This document shows, in pieces, positions 7,931 to 15,095 of a stretch of 64,000 nucleotides of DNA; within the stretch, counting starts at the first letter, position 1, and each line of letters begins with the position of its first letter. The position numbers and the translations under genes are program-made. The stretch is from contig NZ_CP136187.1 in the NCBI RefSeq assembly GCF_033193315.1, forward strand, positions 3,851,501-3,915,500, written 5' to 3'. This DNA is from Agathobaculum sp. NTUH-O15-33. GTDB lineage: Bacteria; Bacillota; Clostridia; Oscillospirales; Butyricicoccaceae. Under the pieces are notes generated by a model. The model worked only from the letters and a program-made list of their open reading frames with translations. It was not told where the DNA came from and searched no databases.

Positions 7931-9664
7931 ATGTTTTCAACTGTAAAAAAGCCAGAGACCGAGGTCGTACAGAAAAAGCCCATGCCAAATCGAACTGGCA
8001 TACCAAGCCCCATGAAGCAGCGCTTTGAAGCTGCATCCGGCTTTTCGCTGGATGATGTGCGCGTGCATTACCATTCGGATCAGCCCGCCCGCCTTCATGC
8101 GCTGGCCTATACGCGAGGCACCCAAGTACACATCGCCCCCGGACAAGAGCGCCATCTGCCGCACGAGTTAAGCCACGTGGTACAGCAGAAGTCAGGGGTT
8201 GTGCAGCCAACCGCATTTATCAATCATATTCCAGTCAACGCAAGTCCCGCATTAGAGCGGCAAGCCGAGCGAGGAATCAGCGGAGTGCATTTTACCTCCA
8301 GCGCCGCCAGAACCGGCTGCACCGTTACCCAGCGGCTGGCCATCATGGCGCAGGTTCCACTAAGCGAGGGAGAAAAAGTGCAGTTTGATAAGTTAATAAA
8401 GGTCGCGGAGGCTGAACAATGCGGTTCAGGCGCAGTAGATTATGCATCTGTGCGAAGGCTCTTGCATAATGATGCTCCCGAGATATGTGTTAATGATCCC
8501 TACGAAATAATCGCTTTTTTGGGCCACGCGGGCCCGGAATTTATTGGATATATGACTCCTGACAGCATTGTGACAACTGTGAAAACAATTTTAGATAACA
8601 GTGAACCGCTGCTGAAAAAGGATGAATCGGCGCATAGTGTCGGACCCGCTTCCCCCGATTCCGCAACAAAGATGCAAACCAGCTGGCGCGGAGCGATTTA
8701 TCTGATGGGCTGTCAAACAGGACGGGCCTACCGGCAAGATGAGTCACAGCCTTTGCCGCCTGATCAGGAGTCTCTCGCGGACAAGGTGAAAAATTGTTAT
8801 AACAAAAGCATCTCCCCCGATGTCACGGATGTGGTAGGTACATTTTTACGGTTATTTGCAGTATCGGAGGATCCCGATAATGAACCTTTTCACGGAGCCT
8901 ATATAGACTATACAAGTCAGCCGAATATCACAGCACTTTTCGGCGAGGCATCCGTCAACAATTTGGCACACACCCCCGAACTGGTACAAGTATTACGTCT
9001 GATTCATGATATCAATGGCGCGTTTGGTACCATTACTAAGATAGTAAATGTCTATTTACACACAAATGCATCCCAAACGATCTGGCCAATGACAGGCAGT
9101 GATTCCAGTAAGATGCGGCAATCAGCTCTCGATTATGCATTCGACAGTCTTCCTGTATTAGTGAATGGCCTTCGCGTTGCGAAGGATAAACTTCCAAAAG
9201 GCTTTTCTTCTAATAAAGCCTTATGTTCCGCTATGAATGCAGATATTAAAACAATTGAAGACTGTGTACAACGTTTGCAGGCTGCCCTAACGCAAATTAA
9301 TGCACTGATCCATGAAATTGCATCAACGAATCATAATCCGTGTGAAAGCACAGATCCGAATTGGCAACCGTCCGAAAAAAATTTAGATGAGTTTATCCAA
9401 AATTGCAACTTGGCTCCGATATCATGGCGGGACAGCTTTCCTGTGTTTTTTCATGCTTCTTATCAATATCGTTATAAGCAAGCCGTCGATTCACTCGTAG
9501 CCGCTATACCAAAGGATGATTCCCTCATGTACCGAAACTATATGTCTCTGGACCCATCAGATGTTAATTCGTCAATCTCTACAATTTCCATGGAATTTAG
9601 TTCAGTAAATGAATCGTACCATACGAAAGAAGCGGCCCTTGGCGCATCCTACCCCAGCACTTGA
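7931..9664 (+). CDS. eCIS-core (DUF4157) protein with putative caspase-like region
   Basis: 577 residues with no signal peptide. Residues about 28-90 match the DUF4157/eCIS core domain: 'MKQRFEAASGFSLDDVRVH', then 'AYTRGTQVHIAPG' and the HExxH-type 'LPHELSHVVQQ' (H78, E79, H82). DUF4157 is common on proteins linked to extracellular contractile injection systems. Further on, 'IIAFLGHAGPEF' (H199) and 'GAIYLMGCQTG' (C261) follow the strand-GH and strand-GC pattern of clan CD proteases such as the C80 toxin autoprocessing domain; this is my inference. The rest is unrecognised. ATG 7931 has a strong AAAGGAGGG site. No injection-particle genes are in the window, so any delivery route is unknown. 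Confidence 0.75.
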   Translation: MFSTVKKPETEVVQKKPMPNRTGIPSPMKQRFEAASGFSLDDVRVHYHSDQPARLHALAYTRGTQVHIAPGQERHLPHELSHVVQQKSGVVQPTAFINHIPVNASPALERQAERGISGVHFTSSAARTGCTVTQRLAIMAQVPLSEGEKVQFDKLIKVAEAEQCGSGAVDYASVRRLLHNDAPEICVNDPYEIIAFLGHAGPEFIGYMTPDSIVTTVKTILDNSEPLLKKDESAHSVGPASPDSATKMQTSWRGAIYLMGCQTGRAYRQDESQPLPPDQESLADKVKNCYNKSISPDVTDVVGTFLRLFAVSEDPDNEPFHGAYIDYTSQPNITALFGEASVNNLAHTPELVQVLRLIHDINGAFGTITKIVNVYLHTNASQTIWPMTGSDSSKMRQSALDYAFDSLPVLVNGLRVAKDKLPKGFSSNKALCSAMNADIKTIEDCVQRLQAALTQINALIHEIASTNHNPCESTDPNWQPSEKNLDEFIQNCNLAPISWRDSFPVFFHASYQYRYKQAVDSLVAAIPKDDSLMYRNYMSLDPSDVNSSISTISMEFSSVNESYHTKEAALGASYPST

Positions 9665-9734
9665 AATCCAATAGCGATCATTGTGAAGAAATCCCCCTTC
9701 CTTGAGCCCAATACGTTATGACCAATAGATTATA

Positions 9735-9772
9735 GAAAGGCCAGCGCCTCAAAGACGCTGGCCTTTCATTTC
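9735..9772. terminator. Bidirectional terminator between converging genes
   Basis: A 12-bp perfect stem (GAAAGGCCAGCG paired with CGCTGGCCTTTC), with a short T-rich tail, lies between the DUF4157 gene and the leftward YopT-like operon. Confidence 0.75.
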
Positions 9773-9848
9773 GTTCGGGTCTAATATCTTATTGGAGGTA
9801 ACGTTCCCCCCTCGCTGTATAAAGCCACGGCCGCTGCTTATTTCTTTT

Positions 9849-10613
9849 CTACCCTTCAGTAGGATCCTTCGGGGCAGGAGTCGGCGCCCGTTCCACCTGA
9901 GAAATGAATATCCACGGATTATACTCAATAGGAAACGGTGGAATATTCGCGTAGCTGAGAATTTCTTGAGCCAGCGTATACGCATCCTTTACCGTAAACA
10001 CGCCTTCATTCGGATCGAAAAAGTATAGCTCGCCCTTTTTATCGCGCCACAAAGCCATTTCGTGAGCAAAACCCGGATACGTATGGTTGTTCGCATCCGT
10101 ACCGCTTTCATATACAGTTAGCCACAGGAGCATTCCGCAGCCCGGTCGTAGGCTCGTCATGCGCGTGGCGAGAGCATGAACTTGATCCGAGTAAGTGCAA
10201 TCCACCACTTGCATTTTTTTGTTGCTGCATAGCGAAACATACCAACGATCTACATCTTCCATTATGCTGCCGCCGCTTTGGGGAATATCCGCAATGGATG
10301 GATATGGGCTTACTGTTGTCAGTATTGGATAGTTGTACTCATAATCAGCAGAAAACTTGCAGTAATTGTTAGCAATCTGCTTAAAGTACATTAAGTTATT
10401 GGTATCTTCAAAATTATTGAAAAAAATGCTGGCGGGATAAACGTCAGGGGTTTCAAACAGGCATCGGAGCCATTCCATGGAAAGCATATAGCAAATACCG
10501 CCGCTAATCAGCGCATAGTCTGTAGGCCGTATTGCGTAGCTTGGCTGCAGTTCGTGCAAAAGTATGCTTTGATCGAATACAGATTGCTGAATCTGTGTAG
10601 TATATCTGGACAT
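9849..10613 (-). CDS. YopT-like (peptidase C58) cysteine protease
   Basis: 254 residues, no signal peptide. A papain-like triad is visible: C41 in 'ISGGICYMLSMEWL', H184 in 'GFAHEMALW' and D200 in 'LYFFDPNEGVF'. The motif wording and the 16-residue His-to-Asp spacing match the YopT/AvrPphB family (in YopT the triad is Cys139, His258, Asp274). Those are injected effectors; YopT cleaves prenylated Rho GTPases. The target here is unknown. The start at 10613 is chosen because GGAGGA precedes it; an in-frame ATG at 10628 overlaps that site. It is last in a leftward four-gene run (12808 to 9849). Fold assignment is fairly secure, activity is not tested. Confidence 0.72.
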   Translation of the reverse strand: MSRYTTQIQQSVFDQSILLHELQPSYAIRPTDYALISGGICYMLSMEWLRCLFETPDVYPASIFFNNFEDTNNLMYFKQIANNYCKFSADYEYNYPILTTVSPYPSIADIPQSGGSIMEDVDRWYVSLCSNKKMQVVDCTYSDQVHALATRMTSLRPGCGMLLWLTVYESGTDANNHTYPGFAHEMALWRDKKGELYFFDPNEGVFTVKDAYTLAQEILSYANIPPFPIEYNPWIFISQVERAPTPAPKDPTEG

Positions 10614-10654
10614 TGTTTTCTCCTCCATTCATCAGTCTTTTGTTTCGCGGCGCT

Positions 10655-11293
10655 TTAGCCCAATCGCCAGCCACCGCCATGCCCGGAGGATTCGCACTCG
10701 TCTATTTCGACCACGCGGCCCGCAAGGGTTATCATGCGATCCACCCGGTTTTGGCGCAAATCCCATTCGTCGAAGGAACAGTTTTTGTTTCCTCCCCAGC
10801 CGGTGGAAGCCGCCGCTACCATAGTAAATATTTTGAGTATACCAAAATGCTCCTTTACCGCCTTGCAGACCGCGTTCGAGCCATATACGCCGATTAAATA
10901 GTGATTCGGATTTTCCGCCGGGTCCGCAAAGCATGCGCTTACGCCACTGAAATAGGACATGATTTGATTGCGTATTTCATCGGCGTCGGCGTCGAAATCC
11001 ACAGCGAAGTAAATCGGTGTATCATGCGGTTGCTTTAAGCTTGCTGCCAGTTTGAGCGCCCGTTTTGCCTGTGAAATACCCGTCTGATCGGAAAAGCACT
11101 TGGCTTCGTTGTTATACTCCTGATAAAGGGACACCACATACAGGCTGTTATCGGAAATACGTCTGGCTTCCTCATAATGCATTTGCTTCCATCCCCCGTT
11201 AATATAACGCGCGACGAATCCATAGTTCTGCTGCTTTAAATCCTGCAACTGCGCGAAGGATAAGCTTTCCGTTGTATCGCAACCTTTGGCCAT
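10655..11293 (-). CDS. DUF1906 (glycoside-hydrolase-like) protein, copy 1
   Basis: 212 residues. It follows the DUF1906 pattern: 'GCDTTESLSFAQLQDLKQQN' at the start, 'GFVARYINGGWKQ', 'YVVSLYQEYNN', 'IYFAVDFDADADE', 'GVYGSNAVC' and 'ASTGWGG'. DUF1906 is a TIM-barrel family related to GH25 muramidases and to Rv2525c, so cell-wall glycan cleavage is possible but not shown. No signal peptide. AAAGGAGG precedes ATG 11293 by 9 bases. It is third in the operon running from 12808, with 41 bp to the YopT-like gene. Copy 2 lies at 14296-14934 and shares a long stretch of identical DNA. Confidence 0.82.
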   Translation of the reverse strand: MAKGCDTTESLSFAQLQDLKQQNYGFVARYINGGWKQMHYEEARRISDNSLYVVSLYQEYNNEAKCFSDQTGISQAKRALKLAASLKQPHDTPIYFAVDFDADADEIRNQIMSYFSGVSACFADPAENPNHYLIGVYGSNAVCKAVKEHFGILKIFTMVAAASTGWGGNKNCSFDEWDLRQNRVDRMITLAGRVVEIDECESSGHGGGWRLG

Positions 11294-11448
11294 GTTATTC
11301 ATCCTCCTTTCCATTTTATAGAGATATTTATATGAAATACACACGGCCGGGCGCGGCGCCTTTCGGCGCCTGCGCTCACGGACCGCGCGTATGGGAAATA
11401 TAAAAGAAACAGAGATTTGTGCGGTATTGCGGAAAAGACGAGGTTTAC

Positions 11449-12069
11449 TTACTTCTGATCCTCGATCTTAAAGGTATAACCGTCCTCAGCGTTGCCATAG
11501 AGGGCAACCGTAACCTCGGAGACGCCTTCCAGATTCTGCTCAAAGAAGGAATCGGAGTTAAGTACAGCGGAGCTAAGCTGATCGCCTTCCTGAATTTCCG
11601 AAGCAACGCCCCAGTACAGCTTGGGATGCAGCACGAAGGTTGCCTTTTGGCCATACGCAACGGTCTGCTTGGTCATCATCAGCTTGCCGTCCTTGTACAA
11701 ATCCACGCTGACACCGTTACCAACATGTACGTTGTTGGATACGTCGATGGAGCGGGTATTGCCCGCGGTGCCGTCGGCCGCGATCGTGATGCCGGTCTCG
11801 TCCTCCTCGACGACATAGCGGCTGCCGATGGAGCTGATGAGCGTCTTGGTCTTGCAGGTGTGGTCATTCCACGAAGCAGAAATCATGGTTTCGATCGGGT
11901 ATGTGATCGCGCAGGAAGAGCCGCGGCCAATCCGGTCGATGACCTTCCATGCCACGCCCTCATGCAGGCAGTCGAACGTGGGGATTTCATTCTTCAGAAA
12001 CAGAAAGATCTTGGGCATATCACGATTCATGGATTTGTTGACATAGTTGATCTTAATCAGGTTACTCAT
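11449..12069 (-). CDS. Paralogous leaderless protein B, unknown family
   Basis: 206 residues, acidic, predicted to be mostly beta strand, no signal peptide or membrane helix. It is clearly paralogous to the next gene (12188-12808): both begin with 'xINYVNxSxNxxxPKIFxFxKNExPTFD' and end with 'VLNSDSFFEQNLEGxxExTxxLYGNAxDGYxFKxE'. Short beta-rich proteins of similar layout occur in other bacteria under uninformative names; I do not assign a function. It has an AAAGGA ribosome site. Second gene of the 12808-9849 run. Confidence 0.75.
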   Translation of the reverse strand: MSNLIKINYVNKSMNRDMPKIFLFLKNEIPTFDCLHEGVAWKVIDRIGRGSSCAITYPIETMISASWNDHTCKTKTLISSIGSRYVVEEDETGITIAADGTAGNTRSIDVSNNVHVGNGVSVDLYKDGKLMMTKQTVAYGQKATFVLHPKLYWGVASEIQEGDQLSSAVLNSDSFFEQNLEGVSEVTVALYGNAEDGYTFKIEDQK

Positions 12070-12187
12070 AGCTAAAACAATCCTTTCAAATTAAATAGTT
12101 GTATATTATGATGGGTGGGTTGATCGGCCCTCTGTACCGAAGGCCCCGATACCCATAAACGCGGGTATCCATCAGATCAAACCGCGG

Positions 12188-12808
12188 TTAAGACTGCGAT
12201 TCGACCTTGAACATATAGCCGTCCTGCGCATTGCCGTATAGGCCGATCGTCGCCTCGGTAATGCCCTCAAGATTCTGTTCAAAGAAGCTGTCCGAGTTAA
12301 GTACGGCGGAGCTAAGATCCTCGCCCTCCTGAATCTCCGAGGCAACGCCCCAGTACAGCTTGGGATGCAGTTCAAATGTGGCCTTCTGACCATAGGCGAC
12401 GATGCGCTTGCTCATTAAAATGCGGCCGTCCTTGTACAAATCCACGCTGATACCGTCGTGGGTATGGATATCGCTGACCACATCAATAGAGCGCGTGTCC
12501 GTTGCAGAGCCGTCCGCCAGCAGGACGATACCCGTATCATCCTCTGTAACGATATAGCGCTGGCCAGTGCACACAGACAGGCTTTTGGTGTTGCAGGTGC
12601 CGTTGTCCCAGCTGGCCCTGACCATCGTTTCGATGGGGAAACTGAATGTGCAGGCGGATTCGCGCCCGACCTTATCGATGACCTTCCACGCAATTCCATC
12701 TTTCAGAGCGTCAAAGGTAGGCAGCTCGTTTTTGGCAAAGACAAAGATCTTAGGCTTGTCCAAGTTCAGCGAGCGGTTCACGTAGTGGAGCTTTACGGTT
12801 GAGTTCAT
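12188..12808 (-). CDS. Paralogous leaderless protein A, unknown family
   Basis: 206 residues, same length as paralogue B with roughly two thirds identity by eye. Conserved blocks include 'GIAWKVIDKVGR', 'SFPIETMVRASW', 'ISVDLYKDGRIL' and 'YGQKATFELHPKLYWGVASE'. First gene of the leftward operon, with a very good AGGAGG site before ATG 12808. A TTGCGG-17-TATACT promoter with two ACCT/AGGT palindromes lies upstream (12918-12999). Being first in an operon with a DUF1906 protein and a YopT-like protease suggests a shared delivered or inclusion-type role, which is inference. Confidence 0.75.
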   Translation of the reverse strand: MNSTVKLHYVNRSLNLDKPKIFVFAKNELPTFDALKDGIAWKVIDKVGRESACTFSFPIETMVRASWDNGTCNTKSLSVCTGQRYIVTEDDTGIVLLADGSATDTRSIDVVSDIHTHDGISVDLYKDGRILMSKRIVAYGQKATFELHPKLYWGVASEIQEGEDLSSAVLNSDSFFEQNLEGITEATIGLYGNAQDGYMFKVESQS

Positions 12809-12917
12809 GAAATAACCTCCTAAAAATTTTGATTCGCTAAGGCGACGTCTCCTTCGCGAGTAGAAAAGCGGCAGTGTATGTTTTTCACTGTCCGCCAGTG
12901 GCTTAAACCATGATCAA

Positions 12918-12946
12918 AGTATAGAAGACATTGGGAATATCCGCAA
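12918..12946 (-). promoter_or_regulatory. Promoter of the four-gene effector operon
   Basis: Minus-strand TTGCGG (12946-12941), 17 bp, TATACT (12923-12918). Transcription would start near 12911, about 100 bases before ATG 12808. Confidence 0.65.
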
Positions 12947-12948
12947 GA

Positions 12949-12999
12949 TACCTAAAAAGGTAGCTTGCTAAAGAAGTACCGTATCCTACCCAAATAGGT
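12949..12999. promoter_or_regulatory. Two palindromic operators, likely for the LuxR-type regulator
   Basis: TACCTAAAAAGGTA (12949-12962) is a perfect ACCT/AGGT dyad abutting the -35 box. TACCCAAATAGGT (12987-12999) is a second, imperfect one, centred about 38 bp further upstream. The position just upstream of -35 fits activation. The regulator gene ends 6 bp beyond the second site. Confidence 0.55.
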
Positions 13000-13004
13000 C
13001 TGTT

Positions 13005-13772
13005 TCAATCGATCGGTCCAATCTCCTCCAGCCTGATCAGACCCGACTGCAGTGCCTTTACCACAGCGGCGGTACTGGAATTCACTCCGAGGCGCGCAAA
13101 TAGGGCCTTTTTATGATAATGTATGGCATCGCGGCTTATATGTAAGCCAGCGGCCGCCGCTTGCTCAGTAAGGCCCTTGGCCATACAGAGCAGCACATAT
13201 CGCTGCTTATCGCGGAGTGCATTCGTTTGCTGCGCTTTTCGTGGTGACGCCTGTAATTCACACTGCACGCAATGCACAAGAAGTCTATGTAGCGCAATAT
13301 TTTCTCCTGACAGGGTTTTCTGCTCAGTGAGCAATGCCACACATTCCGCATCCGGCGTAAGACGTATCGGCGCCGCGCAGCAGGAGCAACCATTTAGAAA
13401 GGCGCAGTAGTGTTGCTGCGCACTGGTTTCCACCGGCTCCAGCACCCGCAAGGAAAGAGCGACAGCGTTTGCGCCGCTGTACCGTTCATCCAGAGAGTCT
13501 CCTTCCGTCAGGCAGCAAAAGCTATCTCGTTTGGTATGCAGCCGAAGAATCACACCGTGGCAATCGGTCATCAGGAATGCCGTTCGCGGCGAGAGCGATG
13601 GAAGCGCTGCGGCCGCCGACCGATCGAACGCGGCAAGAACTGTCTGATCATGTTCCTGCGCTCGCTCGCGCCGACCGGCTGCCAATGGTGCTCTCAGTTC
13701 AGGCGAAAGCCCACTTTTCGCGCATCTTTTCCACGCGAGCAAAAGTTCCTTTTCTAACGTCTGTTTTTTCAT
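13005..13772 (-). CDS. GAF-like/LuxR-type transcriptional regulator
   Basis: 255 residues. The start 'LLLAWKRCAKSGLSPEL' resembles the opening of AcoR-type activators and is followed by a GAF-like sensory region with several Cys (FCCL, NGCSCC). The C-terminal 60 residues are a LuxR/GerE helix-turn-helix: 'DKQRYVLLCMAKGLTEQAAA' then 'ISRDAIHYHKKALFARLGV'. The Cys cluster could sense metal or redox, but this is a guess. ATG 13772 has AAAGGAG, and that site is buried in a 13-bp hairpin (13783-13818). It lies directly upstream of the effector operon and probably controls it through the palindromes at 12949-12999. Confidence 0.75.
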   Translation of the reverse strand: MKKQTLEKELLLAWKRCAKSGLSPELRAPLAAGRRERAQEHDQTVLAAFDRSAAAALPSLSPRTAFLMTDCHGVILRLHTKRDSFCCLTEGDSLDERYSGANAVALSLRVLEPVETSAQQHYCAFLNGCSCCAAPIRLTPDAECVALLTEQKTLSGENIALHRLLVHCVQCELQASPRKAQQTNALRDKQRYVLLCMAKGLTEQAAAAGLHISRDAIHYHKKALFARLGVNSSTAAVVKALQSGLIRLEEIGPID

Positions 13773-13782
13773 TTTTGCATCT

Positions 13783-13818
13783 CCTTTACATTTGCGGGGT
13801 AAGGAGCAAATGTAAAGG
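13783..13818 (-). promoter_or_regulatory. Perfect inverted repeat covering the regulator's ribosome site
   Basis: CCTTTACATTTGC (13783-13795) and its exact complement (13806-13818) are separated by 10 bases. In the mRNA the 3' arm contains most of the AAAGGAG site used by ATG 13772, so a folded leader would block translation. It could equally be a DNA operator. Confidence 0.6.
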
Positions 13819-13960
13819 TCTGAAAAAGTCAGCGCCGGATACGGGTGATTGGTCCGAGAAACTCTCATAGCGCATCTCCCAGCCGATTCCCGCGATTGAG
13901 TGGTCATCAGTCAAACATGCACAAGCCAGCAGCTTTACCGCGAGCAAAGCCGCCTTCGAT

Positions 13961-13990
13961 TAAAAAAATTGACGCTTTAAAAAAAGCGTC
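13961..13990 (-). terminator. Intrinsic terminator in the regulator leader
   Basis: An 8-bp stem (GACGCTTT and its complement, loop of four) is followed on the minus strand by AATTTTTTT. It lies about 70 bases after the promoter at 14039-14067 and before the regulator start. Confidence 0.7.
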
Positions 13991-14032
13991 GATAAAGCTG
14001 CCGGACAACGTGGTTTGTTCCGTTGATTCTAT
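13962..14032 (-). ncRNA. Possible short RNA or attenuated leader
   Basis: A predicted start near 14032 (TTGATT-17-TACTAT promoter) and the terminator at 13961-13990 would give a transcript of about 70 bases. No ATG-initiated frame fits inside. It may be a small RNA or the prematurely ended leader of the LuxR-type gene 190 bases further on. Confidence 0.35.
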
Positions 14033-14038
14033 GGTTTC

Positions 14039-14098
14039 ATAGTAATTGATATATGTAAGGCAATCAAGTATTTGGCATAAAAGGTCATTTTTTGGCGT
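14039..14098 (-). promoter_or_regulatory. Shared-operator promoter, copy 3
   Basis: Minus strand: TTGATT (14067-14062), 17 bp, TACTAT (14044-14039). Two TGGC-type repeats (TGGCAT 14073-14078 and TGGCGT 14093-14098) are 20 bp apart, the nearer one 11 bp from the -35 box. The geometry equals that at 15015-15074 and 17217-17276. Confidence 0.7.
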
Positions 14099-14167
14099 TA
14101 AAAGGTCTCTGTAAACAACGGTATGCGCATACTGGTATATCCACACGCCTCTAATTTAATATCCACA

Positions 14168-14220
14168 TAAAAATCGACAGAGGGCAGGAGTATGCATAGC
14201 AATACTCCCGCCCTCTGTCA
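14168..14220 (-). terminator. Terminator after DUF1906 copy 2
   Basis: A long stem (GACAGAGGGC plus GGAGTAT paired with ATACTCC and GCCCTCTGTC) around GCATAGCA, followed on the minus strand by GATTTTTATG. Confidence 0.7.
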
Positions 14221-14295
14221 TATAAAGCTGCGTCTGCCGCTTATTTATGCGCTCTTCTTCTCAAGTCTACCATCAGTTTTTTGTTCAGCGGCGCT

Positions 14296-14934
14296 TCAGT
14301 CCAATCGCCAGCCACCGCCATGCCCGGGAGCCTCGCACTCGTCTATTTCGACCGCGCGGCCCGCAAGATTTATCATACGGTCCACGCGGTTTTGACGCAA
14401 ATCCCATTCGTCGAAGGAACAGTTTTTGTTTCCTCCCCAGCCGGTGGAAGCCGCCGCTACCATAGTAAATATTTTGAGTATACCAAAATGCTCCTTTACC
14501 GCCTTGCAGACCGCGTTCGAGCCATATACGCCGATTAAATAGTGATTCGGATTTTCCGCCGGGTCCGCAAAGCATGCGCTTATGCTACTGAAATAGGACA
14601 TGATCTGATTGCGTATTTCATCGGCGTTTGCGTCGAAATCCACAGCAAAGTAAATCGGTGTATCATGCGGCTGCTTGAGACTTGCCGCAAGCTTGAGCGC
14701 CTGTTTCGCCTGTGCAATACCCGTCTGATTGGAAAAGCACTTGGCTTCATTGTTGTACTCCTGATAAAGGGACACCACATACAGGCTGTTATCGGAAATA
14801 CGTCTGGCTTCCTCATAATGCATTTGCTTCCATCCCCCGTTAATATAACGCGCGACGAACCCATAGTTCTGCTGCTTTAGCTCATGCAGCTGCACGAAGG
14901 ATAAGCTTCCCGTTGTACTTAAGCCCTTTGTCAT
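14296..14934 (-). CDS. DUF1906 (glycoside-hydrolase-like) protein, copy 2
   Basis: 212 residues, differing from copy 1 (10655-11293) at only a small fraction of positions, mostly near the N-terminus. All DUF1906 signatures are kept ('GFVARYINGGW', 'IYFAVDFDAN', 'GVYGSNAVC', 'ASTGWGG'). About 170 bp (near 14398-14570) is identical to copy 1, and homology extends past the stop, which points to recent duplication or gene conversion. No signal peptide. GGGAGG precedes ATG 14934. It has its own promoter with the shared operator (15015-15074) and its own terminator, so it is regulated separately from copy 1. Confidence 0.82.
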   Translation of the reverse strand: MTKGLSTTGSLSFVQLHELKQQNYGFVARYINGGWKQMHYEEARRISDNSLYVVSLYQEYNNEAKCFSNQTGIAQAKQALKLAASLKQPHDTPIYFAVDFDANADEIRNQIMSYFSSISACFADPAENPNHYLIGVYGSNAVCKAVKEHFGILKIFTMVAAASTGWGGNKNCSFDEWDLRQNRVDRMINLAGRAVEIDECEAPGHGGGWRLD

Positions 14935-15014
14935 ATCATCAATCCTCCCATAAATTTTATATTAAAACCGAGTATCCTGCAGTGAAGGGATCATTCCGGT
15001 GCTTCCACATCTTC

Positions 15015-15074
15015 ATAGTAAGCGATGCATTTGTTGTAATCAAGCGTTTGGCATGATAGGACACTTTTTGGCGT
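15015..15074 (-). promoter_or_regulatory. Shared-operator promoter, copy 2
   Basis: Minus strand: TTGATT (15043-15038), 17 bp, TACTAT (15020-15015). Upstream repeats TGGCAT (15049-15054) and TGGCGT (15069-15074) are 20 bp apart. It drives DUF1906 copy 2. Confidence 0.7.
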
Positions 15075-15095
15075 CCAAGAGCTGTTGCAGACAAT

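Noticed and set aside
10613..10897. 94-codon + frame and its twin at 14281-14538
   Set aside because: Both are antisense to the two DUF1906 genes, and their similarity only reflects the gene duplication.
13907..14146. 79-codon minus frame ending 'LIEGGFARGKAAG', bacteriocin-like at first sight
   Set aside because: The frame runs through a promoter and a terminator hairpin, has no start codon or ribosome site after the transcription start, and the GG motif is incidental.
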